Of a stretch of DNA of 40,622 bases, positions 16,619 to 23,259 are shown piece by piece. This DNA comes from Micromonospora cabrerizensis (GTDB taxonomy: Bacteria > Actinomycetota > Actinomycetes > Mycobacteriales > Micromonosporaceae). The notes under the pieces were generated by a model. The model worked only from the letters and a program-made list of their open reading frames with translations. It had not been told where the DNA came from and did not search any database. Made by a program: the position numbers and the translations under genes. Positions within the stretch are counted from its first letter, which is position 1, and each line of letters opens with the position of its first letter. The stretch covers positions 1 through 40,622 of the forward strand of contig NZ_JAKKFI010000131.1 in assembly GCF_022230955.1 (NCBI RefSeq), in the 5' to 3' direction.

Positions 16619-18592
16619 GTGACCATGGGCGGGATGACGGGGGACGCGCCGGTGGAGGTCGACAGACGCGCGGGCCGGTTGCGGGGGTGGCTGCTCGGCA
16701 CCGGCGCGGAGGAGCCCGTGCAGCACCCGGGGCCGCACGGGCGACCGCCGGAGCACCGGCAGCACCCGTGGTGGAAGGTGATGTGCCTGACCGGCGTCGA
16801 CTACTTCTCGACGCTCGGCTACCAGCCGGGCATCGCGGCGCTGGCCGCCGGGGCGCTCTCGCCGGTGGCGACCCTCGTGCTGGTGCTGGTGACACTGCTG
16901 GGCGCGCTGCCGGTCTACCGGCGGGTGGCGGTGGAGAGCCCACACGGTGAGGGTTCCATCGCGATGCTGGTACGCCTGCTGAGCTACTGGCCGGGCAAGT
17001 TGCTGGTGCTGGTACTGCTCGGTTTCGCGGCCACCGACTTCATCATCACCATCACCCTCTCGGCTGCCGACGCGACCGCGCACATCGACGAGAACCCGTT
17101 CTGGCCCAGCGGGCTCAAGGGCCACGAGGTGCTGGTCACGCTGGTGCTCGTGGCACTGCTGGGCGCGGTGTTCCTCAAGGGATTCACCGAGGCCATCGGG
17201 ATCGCCGTCGTCTTGGTCGCGCTCTACCTGGGGCTGAACGCGGTGGTGATGGCCGACTCGCTGTGGCGGGTGGTGACGCACCCGAGCGCCGTCGAGGACT
17301 GGACGACCACGCTGAGCACCGGGCACGGCGATCCCTGGATGGTGGTCGGGCTGTCGTTGCTGGTCTTCCCGAAACTGGCGCTGGGGTTGTCCGGTTTCGA
17401 GACCGGGGTGGCCGTCATGCCGAGCGTACGAGGCGACCCGCAGGACTCCGAGGCGCGCCCGCTGGGCCGGATCCGCGGTGCGCGCCGGCTGCTCACCACC
17501 GCCGCGGTGATCATGAGCGTCTTCCTGATCACCAGCAGCGTGACCACCACCGTCCTGATCCCGCCGGAGGCCTTCCAGCCGGGCGGCCCCGCGAACGGCC
17601 GGGCGCTGGCCTATCTGGCGCACGAGCACCTCGGGGAGGTGTTCGGCACCGTCTACGACCTGTCCACCATCGGGATCCTCTGGTTCGCGGGGGCGTCGGC
17701 GATGGCCGGGCTGCTCAACCTCGTACCCCGGTACCTGCCGCGCTACGGCATGGCACCGACCTGGGCGCGGGCGGTCCGGCCGCTGGTGCTGGTCTTCACC
17801 GCGGTGGCGTTCCTGATCACGATCCTCTTCGAGGCCAGCGTGGACGCGCAGGGCGGCGCGTACGCCACCGGGGTCCTGGTGTTGATCACGTCGGCGGCGA
17901 CGGCGGTGACGCTCGCGGCGGCACGGCGACGGCAGCGCGGCCGCACCATCGCGTTCGGAACCATCGCGGTGATCTTCATCTACACCACAGTGGCGAACGT
18001 GGTGGAACGCCCCGACGGCGTCAAGATCGCGGCCTGCTTCATCAGCGCGATCATCGTGGTCTCGGTGCTCTCCCGGTTGTCCCGCGCCTACGAGTTGCGG
18101 GTCGACCAGGTCGAGCTGGACCCGGTCGCGACCCGGATGATCGACGAGCGCACCGGGCGGCGGATCCGCCTCATCGCGCACGAACCCGACCGCCGCGACG
18201 TGGCCGAGTACCGCGCCAAGCTGGCACAGACCATGGCGGACAACGACTTCCCCGACGACAGCGACGTCATCTTCGTCGAAGTGCACGTCACCGATCCCTC
18301 GGACTTCGAGACCGAACTGCTGGTCCGCGGCAGCATGGCGGACGACCGCTTCCCGGTGCTCAGCCTGGCCAGCTCCTCGGTGCCCACCGCGCTCGCCGCG
18401 CTACTGCTGGAGATCCGCGACCGGAGCCGGCGACGCCCCCACATCTACTTCGAGTGGAGCGAGGGCAGCCCGGGCCGCAACATCCTGCGCTACCTGGTGT
18501 TCGGGCAGGGCGCGATCGCCTCGGTGACCCGGGAGATCCTGCGCCGCCAGGAGCCCGACCCGCGACGCCGACCGCACGTGCACGCCGGCTGA
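16619..18592 (+). CDS. APC-superfamily permease with a C-terminal cytoplasmic domain
   Basis: The 657-residue transporter begins with a charged 50-residue leader, then about 12 transmembrane segments (roughly 55-480), with APC-like first-helix sequence KVMCLTGVDYFSTLGYQPG (53-71) and GLSGFETGVAVMP in the middle helices. The last 160 residues are soluble (YELRVDQVELDPVATRMIDE onward). A polytopic core plus a large cytosolic tail recalls KUP and KimA potassium importers, and also some amino-acid permeases; the substrate is uncertain. Start options are GTG 16619, ATG 16625 and ATG 16634. A GATACT box at 16609-16614 lies very close, so a leaderless or short-leader mRNA is possible. Confidence 0.8.
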   Translation: MTMGGMTGDAPVEVDRRAGRLRGWLLGTGAEEPVQHPGPHGRPPEHRQHPWWKVMCLTGVDYFSTLGYQPGIAALAAGALSPVATLVLVLVTLLGALPVYRRVAVESPHGEGSIAMLVRLLSYWPGKLLVLVLLGFAATDFIITITLSAADATAHIDENPFWPSGLKGHEVLVTLVLVALLGAVFLKGFTEAIGIAVVLVALYLGLNAVVMADSLWRVVTHPSAVEDWTTTLSTGHGDPWMVVGLSLLVFPKLALGLSGFETGVAVMPSVRGDPQDSEARPLGRIRGARRLLTTAAVIMSVFLITSSVTTTVLIPPEAFQPGGPANGRALAYLAHEHLGEVFGTVYDLSTIGILWFAGASAMAGLLNLVPRYLPRYGMAPTWARAVRPLVLVFTAVAFLITILFEASVDAQGGAYATGVLVLITSAATAVTLAAARRRQRGRTIAFGTIAVIFIYTTVANVVERPDGVKIAACFISAIIVVSVLSRLSRAYELRVDQVELDPVATRMIDERTGRRIRLIAHEPDRRDVAEYRAKLAQTMADNDFPDDSDVIFVEVHVTDPSDFETELLVRGSMADDRFPVLSLASSSVPTALAALLLEIRDRSRRRPHIYFEWSEGSPGRNILRYLVFGQGAIASVTREILRRQEPDPRRRPHVHAG

Positions 18593-18640
18593 CCTGCGGG
18601 TCGGCACCTTGCCGCGCACGGTGAGCGTCGTCATAACGAC

Positions 18641-18670
18641 TGGACGACCCACCGGTGCCTGCTGCTAGCC
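18641..18670 (+). promoter_or_regulatory. Candidate promoter of the SAM-IV/ABC transporter transcript
   Basis: TGGACG (18641-18646), an 18-bp spacer and TAGCCT (18665-18670) place the start of transcription near 18677, right at the 5' edge of the riboswitch. Confidence 0.6.
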
Positions 18671-18674
18671 TCGG

Positions 18675-18803
18675 CCCAGGTCATGAGCGCCAGCGCGAAG
18701 CCCCGGCTCGCTGGCCGGCAACCCTCCTCCGCGGTGGGGTGCCCCGGGTGAAGACCAGGCACCGGCACGACGTCGGTGCAAGCGTGGCCTGGCACCCAGG
18801 TCA
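18675..18803 (+). ncRNA. SAM-IV riboswitch
   Basis: The segment matches the SAM-IV aptamer consensus as I remember it from the mycobacterial RNA: GGTCATGAG (18679-18687), GCCAGCG, AAGCCCCGGCT, GCTGGCCGGCAACCCTCC, CCGCGGTGGGG, TGCCCCGGGTGAAGACCAGG. Stem P1 pairs GGTC (18679-18682) with GACC (18753-18756). A 3' hairpin GCACCG...CGGTGC (18760-18780) and the AAGCG element follow, as in the class. SAM-IV RNAs bind S-adenosylmethionine and normally repress sulfur or methionine genes in Actinomycetales. Here it lies upstream of a leader ORF and an amino-acid ABC transporter. Confidence 0.93.
18788..18802 (+). promoter_or_regulatory. Candidate expression-platform hairpin and anti-P1 element
   Basis: CCTGG (18788-18792) and CCAGG (18796-18800) form a hairpin with a CAC loop. 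GGTC (18799-18802) repeats the 5' strand of P1 and could pair instead with GACC (18753-18756), giving a mutually exclusive fold. Confidence 0.4.
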
Positions 18804-18822
18804 GCACAGACCCGGGAGAACC

Positions 18823-18960
18823 ATGCGCATCCTCAGCACCGCCCCACCGACCGACGACGCGGAACTCCGCCCCGGTTGGCCCTCGCCGGCACTGACCCGG
18901 CGACGGCACGTGGACATGATGCGAATGTGCAGCGCCGCCTGTCGCGGCACCACGCACTAG
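18823..18960 (+). CDS. Leader peptide with a Met/Cys cluster
   Basis: A 45-codon ORF between the SAM-IV riboswitch and the transporter genes. GGGAGAA lies 4 nt before its ATG. The C-terminal part, LTRRRHVDMMRMCSAACRG (24-42), resembles the actinobacterial 'putative leader peptide' class with an RRHVDL-x-R-x-SAxC core that precedes sulfur-metabolism and transporter genes (recalled, not searched). It has three Met and two Cys codons within nine (M32, M33, M35, C36, C40; 18916-18942). Slow decoding there when Met- or Cys-tRNA is uncharged could change folding downstream. The TAG stop lies exactly at the junction of a 28-bp duplication. Confidence 0.75.
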   Translation: MRILSTAPPTDDAELRPGWPSPALTRRRHVDMMRMCSAACRGTTH

Positions 18961-18986
18961 CGCCGCCTGTCGCGGCACCACGCACC
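18931..18986 (+). repeat. 28-bp tandem duplication at the end of the leader ORF
   Basis: Two adjacent 28-bp copies (18931-18958 and 18959-18986) differ only at the last base (T versus C). A fragment AGCGCTGC follows. Each copy holds a GCCGC-CTGTC-GCGGC hairpin. Because 28 is not a multiple of three, the second copy is out of frame; the junction creates the leader TAG stop. Confidence 0.9.
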
Positions 18987-19019
18987 AGCGCTGCACTTCT
19001 CCCGAACCCTCTCCCCCAC

Positions 19020-19042
19020 CGGTACGCCCATCGGGCGCACCG
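19020..19042 (+). terminator. Attenuator candidate between the leader ORF and the transporter genes
   Basis: CGGTACGCCC (19020-19029) and GGGCGCACCG (19033-19042) form a 10-bp stem with one A-C mismatch and an ATC loop. No U tract follows, so it could act through Rho or as a structural element. Confidence 0.45.
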
Positions 19043-19048
19043 TCGGCG

Positions 19049-19064
19049 ACGCACACCCGTGCGT
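19049..19064 (+). other. Middle hairpin of the transporter leader
   Basis: ACGCAC (19049-19054) and GTGCGT (19059-19064) pair perfectly around an ACCC loop. It lies between the attenuator candidate and the hairpin over the ribosome-binding site. Confidence 0.4.
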
Positions 19065-19065
19065 G

Positions 19066-19085
19066 CCGAGACACGACCCTCTCGG
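19066..19085 (+). promoter_or_regulatory. Hairpin overlapping the SBP-gene ribosome-binding site
   Basis: CCGAG (19066-19070) pairs with CTCGG (19081-19085); the GG belongs to the CGGAGA ribosome-binding site of the GTG start at 19094. Pairing would lower translation initiation. Confidence 0.45.
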
Positions 19086-19093
19086 AGACACCC

Positions 19094-19975
19094 GTGCGAC
19101 TTCTTCCTGCCCTGACCCGTGCCGCCGCCCTCGGCGCGGCCACCATCCTGGCTGCCACCGCGCTCACCGCCTGCGGCGACGACAGCTCGTCCGACGCCAC
19201 CGCCAACCCGTACGGCCTGGCCCAGCCGGGTGTGCTGCGGGCCGGCACCCTGACCGACGCCCCGCCGAACGTCTTCCTCAAGGACGGGAAGTTCACCGGC
19301 TTCGACAACGACCTGTTGACCGCGGTGGCCGGCAAGCTCGGCCTCACTGTGGAGTTCGTCGGCACCGACTTCTCCGCGCTGCTCTCCCAGGTCAACAACC
19401 GCAAGTTCGACGTCGGCAGCTCCTCGATCACCATCACCGAGGCGCGGAAGAAGACCGTCGACTTCGGCAACGGTTACGACTTCGGCTACTTCGGTCTGGA
19501 CGTCCCGGCCGGCTCGCCGATCACCAGCTTCGACCAGCTCGCCGGCAAGCGCGTGGTGGTGGTGCAGGGCACCGTGCAGGACGACTACGCCACCGGCCAG
19601 CATCTCGACCCGGTGCGGGTGCCCGACTACAACGGCGCGATCAACCAGCTCAAGGCCGGCACCGCCGACGCGTGGATCGCCCCGGCCGAGATCGGCGAGA
19701 AGTCGGCCGCCGACAGCAACGGCAAGATCACCGTGGCGGCCAAGCAGCTCAGCCCCGCGCCGACCGCGTACGCCGTCGCCAAGGGCAGCGACAAGCTGCG
19801 CGAGGCGCTGAACAAGGGCCTCGACGAGGTCATCGCGGACGGCACCTGGAGCCGGTTGCAGGCCCAGTGGTACCCGGGCCGGCCGATCCCGGCGGACTTC
19901 ACGGCCGGCAGCGGCACGGTGAGCCCACCGTCCGCGTCGGTCGCGCCGTCGGCGTCGGCGTCGGCCGCGTCCTGA
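19094..19975 (+). CDS. ABC transporter substrate-binding lipoprotein, family 3 (amino acid)
   Basis: The 293-residue lipoprotein has a basic N-terminus, a hydrophobic signal and lipobox LTAC with lipidated C27. The mature part is a family-3 (SBP_bac_3) bilobed protein: LRAGTLTDAPPNVFLKDGKF, GFDNDLLTAVAGKLG, SSITITEARKKTVDF and NQLKAGTADAWIAP. R118 in the TEARKK motif is the residue that binds the ligand alpha-carboxylate in this family, and D193 sits where the alpha-amino contact is expected, so an amino acid ligand is likely. The C-terminus is a Ser/Ala-rich tail. GTG start with CGGAGA 6 nt upstream. It is the first gene of a three-gene operon under a SAM-IV leader, which points to methionine or another sulfur amino acid. 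Confidence 0.9.
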   Translation: MRLLPALTRAAALGAATILAATALTACGDDSSSDATANPYGLAQPGVLRAGTLTDAPPNVFLKDGKFTGFDNDLLTAVAGKLGLTVEFVGTDFSALLSQVNNRKFDVGSSSITITEARKKTVDFGNGYDFGYFGLDVPAGSPITSFDQLAGKRVVVVQGTVQDDYATGQHLDPVRVPDYNGAINQLKAGTADAWIAPAEIGEKSAADSNGKITVAAKQLSPAPTAYAVAKGSDKLREALNKGLDEVIADGTWSRLQAQWYPGRPIPADFTAGSGTVSPPSASVAPSASASAAS

Positions 19976-20014
19976 ACCGGTGACGAGCGAGCAGGACGGT
20001 AGGAGGGGCGACCG

Positions 20015-20797
20015 ATGGATCCGCTGAGCACCCTGTGGGAAACATTCTTCGACTGGGACGCGATGGGCGAGGCGCTGCCCGAGATGCTGACCGTCGGGCT
20101 GCCCAACACGCTGATCCTGGCGGTCTCCGCCGCCCTGCTCGGCTCGGTGCTGGGCCTGCTGCTGGCCGTCGCCGGGATCTCCCGCAGCCGGTGGCTGCGC
20201 TGGCCGGCGCGGGTCTACACCGACGTGTTCCGTGGCCTGCCGGCCGCGGCGACGATCCTGCTGATCGGCGTCGGGCTGGCCCCGCTGGGCATGCAGGTCT
20301 GGGGACCGGACCCCTACCCGCTGGGGATCCTGGCGCTGTCACTCATCGCCGCCGCGTACATCGGGGAGATCTTTCGCTCCGGCATCCAGTCGGTGGAGGC
20401 CGCCCAGCTGGAGGGCGCCCGAGCTCTCGGCTTCTCCTGGTCCGACGCGATGCGGCTGGTGATCATCCCGCAGGGCATCCGGCGGGTGCTGCCAGCCTGG
20501 GTCAACCAGCTCATCGCGCTGATCAAGGATTCCAGCCTGGTCTACTTCCTCGGTCTGGTGGCCAGTCAGCGGGAGCTGTTCCGGATCGGGCAGGACTACG
20601 CGGCCACCACCGGCAACGAGTCGGCGCTGCTGCTGGCTGGGCTGTTCTACCTGGCGCTGACCGTCCCGCTGACGCACGTCGTCAACTGGATCGACCGCCG
20701 GCTGCGCAACGGCCGGCCGGCCGCCGCGCCGACAGACGAGGACGACGACGACACCACCCCAGCGTCGTACGCCCCGACCGGAGGAGACCGGCGATGA
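20015..20797 (+). CDS. Amino-acid ABC transporter permease (HisM/GlnP type)
   Basis: The 260-residue inner-membrane permease of the His/Glu/Gln/Arg family has about five transmembrane segments between residues 28 and 225. The EAA loop that contacts the ATPase is clear: EGARALGFSWSDAMRLVIIP (130-149), then QGIRRVLPAWVNQLIALIKDSSL. The C-terminus is an acidic cytosolic tail (TDEDDDDTTPAS). AGGAGGGG lies before the ATG. It starts 39 bp after the binding-protein gene, and its TGA overlaps the ATPase ATG. Confidence 0.93.
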   Translation: MDPLSTLWETFFDWDAMGEALPEMLTVGLPNTLILAVSAALLGSVLGLLLAVAGISRSRWLRWPARVYTDVFRGLPAAATILLIGVGLAPLGMQVWGPDPYPLGILALSLIAAAYIGEIFRSGIQSVEAAQLEGARALGFSWSDAMRLVIIPQGIRRVLPAWVNQLIALIKDSSLVYFLGLVASQRELFRIGQDYAATTGNESALLLAGLFYLALTVPLTHVVNWIDRRLRNGRPAAAPTDEDDDDTTPASYAPTGGDRR

Positions 20798-21537
20798 GCA
20801 CCGACACGACCACCTCGGTCAGCCTGGACGTCCGCGACGTGCACCTCGCCTTCGGACCGAACCGGGTGCTGCGCGGCGTCGACCTCACCGTGCCGCGAGG
20901 GGCCACGGCCTGCGTGATCGGCCCGTCCGGGTCGGGCAAGTCCACCCTGCTGCGCACCATCAACCGGCTGATCGAGCCGGACCGTGGCGACGTGCTGCTC
21001 GACGGGCGCAGCGTGCTGGGCGACGACCCGGACGCGCTGCGCCAGCGGGTCGGCATGGTCTTCCAGCAGTTCAACCTCTTCCCGCACATGAGCGTGCTGC
21101 GCAACGTCACCCTCGCGCTGCGCCGGCTCCGCAAGCTCGGCGAGGACGAGGCGGAGGCCGTGGCCCGGGCCCAGTTGGAGCTGGTGGGGTTGGCCGCCAA
21201 GGCCGGTTCTCGTCCCGCGCAGCTCTCCGGTGGTCAGCAGCAGCGGGTGGCGATCGCCCGGGCGCTGGCACTGCGGCCCGAGGTGATGCTCTTCGACGAG
21301 GCCACCTCCGCGCTCGACCCGGAGCTGGTCAAGGGTGTCCTCGCGGTGATGGCCGACCTGTCCGCCGCCGGCATGACCATGGTGGTGGTCACCCACGAGA
21401 TGGGCTTCGCCCGGCAGGTCGCCGACACCGTCGCCTTCATGGACCGGGGCGTGGTGCTGGAGGCCGGCCCGCCCGGGCAGGTCTTCGAGCGGGCCGAGCA
21501 CCCTCGGCTTCGCCGGTTCCTCGCCCAGGTGCTCTGA
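20794..21537 (+). CDS. Amino-acid ABC transporter ATP-binding protein (GlnQ type)
   Basis: The 247-residue nucleotide-binding subunit has Walker A GPSGSGKS (43-50), Q-loop Q92 in MVFQQFNLFPH, signature LSGGQ (144-148), Walker B VMLFDEATSALDP (164-176) and H-loop H201. The sequence is typical of polar amino-acid importers. Its ATG overlaps the permease stop as ATGA (20794-20797), so translation is coupled, and GGAGGAGA lies upstream. It is the last gene of the operon and converges on the antiporter gene. No domain fusion is present; in particular it lacks the C-terminal NIL domain of MetN-type methionine ATPases. Confidence 0.95.
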   Translation: MSTDTTTSVSLDVRDVHLAFGPNRVLRGVDLTVPRGATACVIGPSGSGKSTLLRTINRLIEPDRGDVLLDGRSVLGDDPDALRQRVGMVFQQFNLFPHMSVLRNVTLALRRLRKLGEDEAEAVARAQLELVGLAAKAGSRPAQLSGGQQQRVAIARALALRPEVMLFDEATSALDPELVKGVLAVMADLSAAGMTMVVVTHEMGFARQVADTVAFMDRGVVLEAGPPGQVFERAEHPRLRRFLAQVL

Positions 21538-21565
21538 GCCCCGCCGAGGGCAGGGTCGCAGTTTT

Positions 21566-23146
21566 TCACTGGTTGTTGGGCCCGCGGCCCAGCAGCCGGA
21601 TCTCCTCGTTGTCCAGCGCGGCCTGGAGTTCCTGAAGCACGAGGTCGTCGATCTCCCGGTTGTCCCGCAGTCGGGTCACCTCCCGACGCTTGTGGGCGAG
21701 CACCCCGAGGCGCAGTCGGCGTTCCAGCCGGCGCTCCTCGGCGGTGTTCCCCCCACTCTCGTCGAGGTCCTCCAGATGCCGCCGATACTCGGCCTCCAGC
21801 CGACGCACCGATTCATCCTGGGCGCCGATCTCCTCGGCGACCTGGGGCAGAGCGGCCAGGCCGACCTCCGTGGCCCGCCGCCGGGCGTTGCGGGCCTCGT
21901 CGACGCGTTCCGGGTCGCCGCTCAGCCCCGCCCAGCGCACGATCAACGGCAGGGTGGTGCCCTGAAGCAGCATGATCAACACGATCACCAGCGCGGTGAC
22001 GAAGATGATCAGATCGCGTTCGACCACCGGTCGACCGTCGACCATCACCGTCGGGACGGCCAGGGCGGCGGCGAGCGAGACCGCGCCCCGGAAACCGGAC
22101 CAGCCGGCCACGGTCCCCACCCGCCAGCTCGACGGACCTCGGCCGTCGTCGTCCACCATCCGACGGCGTCGCAGCCGCGCCGACTCAGCGGTGAGGTAGA
22201 TGAAGAGCAGCCGGGTGCCGATCACGACCAGGGTGACCACCAGGACGATCAGCAGAGCCCGCTCGGGCGAGGTGCTGGTGATGCTCCGCACCGAGCGCGG
22301 AATCTGCGTGCCGAGCAGGACGAACAACCCGCCGTTGATCAGGAACGTGGAGAGGTCCCAGAACGCGTACGCCAGCACCCGGGACCGGGCGCGGATCACC
22401 CGAGGGCCGGCGTAGGCCAGCACCAGGCCGGCGACCACCACCGCCAGCACACCGCTGGCGTGCACCGAGTCGGCCAGCAGGAAAGCGCCGAACGGGGTCA
22501 GCACGCTGAGCGCGCCCTCGCGCAGCGGATCGTCGAGCCGTTTGCGGATCAGCACCACGGCGGTCCCCACCAGCAGACCGGCGACCACGCCGCCGACGCT
22601 GGCGCCGACGAACTCCTCGCCGATGCCCAGCACGCCCGGATCGGCGCTGTGGCTGAGCAGTCCCACGGTCACCGCGAAGATCACCAGGGCGGTGCCGTCG
22701 TTGATCAGGCTCTCCGCGTGCAGGGTGGTGAGGAGCTTGCGGGGCAGCCGCTTGGCCAGACCGGTGACCGCCGCCGCGTCGGTCGGGGCGAGGACCGCGC
22801 CGAGCACCCAGGCGGCGGCGGGGTTCACCCCGAACGCCTGTGCGGTGAACGACACCGTGACCATGGTGAGCACCACCAGGACCACGGCCAGCAGCCCGAT
22901 CACCGGAAGGTTGGCCCGGATCTCGCGCAGGCTGATGGTGAGGCTCTCCCGGTACAGGATCGCCGGCAGGAAGATCAACAACACCAGTTCGGGTTCCAGG
23001 GTCACCTCGGACAGCGGCGGCGTCAGACCGAGCAGCACCCCGAACGCGATGAGCAGGACCGGCGGGGCGACCCGGTAGCGGCCGCCGAGGGTGGTGCCGA
23101 TCAGGACGGTGGCGCCCAGCACCACGATCAGGATGAGCACCTCCAC
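21566..23146 (-). CDS. CPA1-family Na+/H+ antiporter
   Basis: The product is about 526 residues, with 12 or so transmembrane segments in residues 1-400 and a charged, coiled-coil-prone cytoplasmic tail (EEIGAQDESVRRLEAEYRRHLEDL, about 445-520). CPA1 motifs are present: FLPAILYRES, VLGAVLAPTDAAAVTG, and ESLINDGTALV, whose Asp is the ion-binding residue. It exchanges Na+ or K+ for H+ for pH and sodium homeostasis. The GTG at 23146 (VEVLILIVV) follows AAGGGGG by 6 nt; an in-frame GTG further upstream would add an unlikely hydrophilic extension. Confidence 0.9.
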   Translation of the reverse strand: MEVLILIVVLGATVLIGTTLGGRYRVAPPVLLIAFGVLLGLTPPLSEVTLEPELVLLIFLPAILYRESLTISLREIRANLPVIGLLAVVLVVLTMVTVSFTAQAFGVNPAAAWVLGAVLAPTDAAAVTGLAKRLPRKLLTTLHAESLINDGTALVIFAVTVGLLSHSADPGVLGIGEEFVGASVGGVVAGLLVGTAVVLIRKRLDDPLREGALSVLTPFGAFLLADSVHASGVLAVVVAGLVLAYAGPRVIRARSRVLAYAFWDLSTFLINGGLFVLLGTQIPRSVRSITSTSPERALLIVLVVTLVVIGTRLLFIYLTAESARLRRRRMVDDDGRGPSSWRVGTVAGWSGFRGAVSLAAALAVPTVMVDGRPVVERDLIIFVTALVIVLIMLLQGTTLPLIVRWAGLSGDPERVDEARNARRRATEVGLAALPQVAEEIGAQDESVRRLEAEYRRHLEDLDESGGNTAEERRLERRLRLGVLAHKRREVTRLRDNREIDDLVLQELQAALDNEEIRLLGRGPNNQ

Positions 23147-23235
23147 GGCGTACCCCCTTGATCGTCGACCGACGGTGGACGCGCCGGTGGTTCCATCTGA
23201 CCGCACCGCCGCCGGGTTCCGACGCGAATCGGCAA

Positions 23236-23256
23236 GTCGCGGCCGGCAGCGGCCGA
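23236..23256 (-). terminator. Possible terminator after the SARP-AAA regulator gene
   Basis: An imperfect stem joins GTCG-GGCCG with CGGCCGAC around GCAG just past the stop of the minus-strand regulator gene. It is weak. Confidence 0.3.
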
Positions 23257-23259
23257 CGG

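Noticed and set aside
16466..18286. Long minus-strand open frame continuing upstream of corA, opposite the permease gene
   Set aside because: The permease frame has clear transmembrane and family sequence; the opposite frame is His/Arg/Gln-rich without domains, as expected of antisense frames in GC-rich DNA. corA has its own ATG and ribosome-binding site at 16465.
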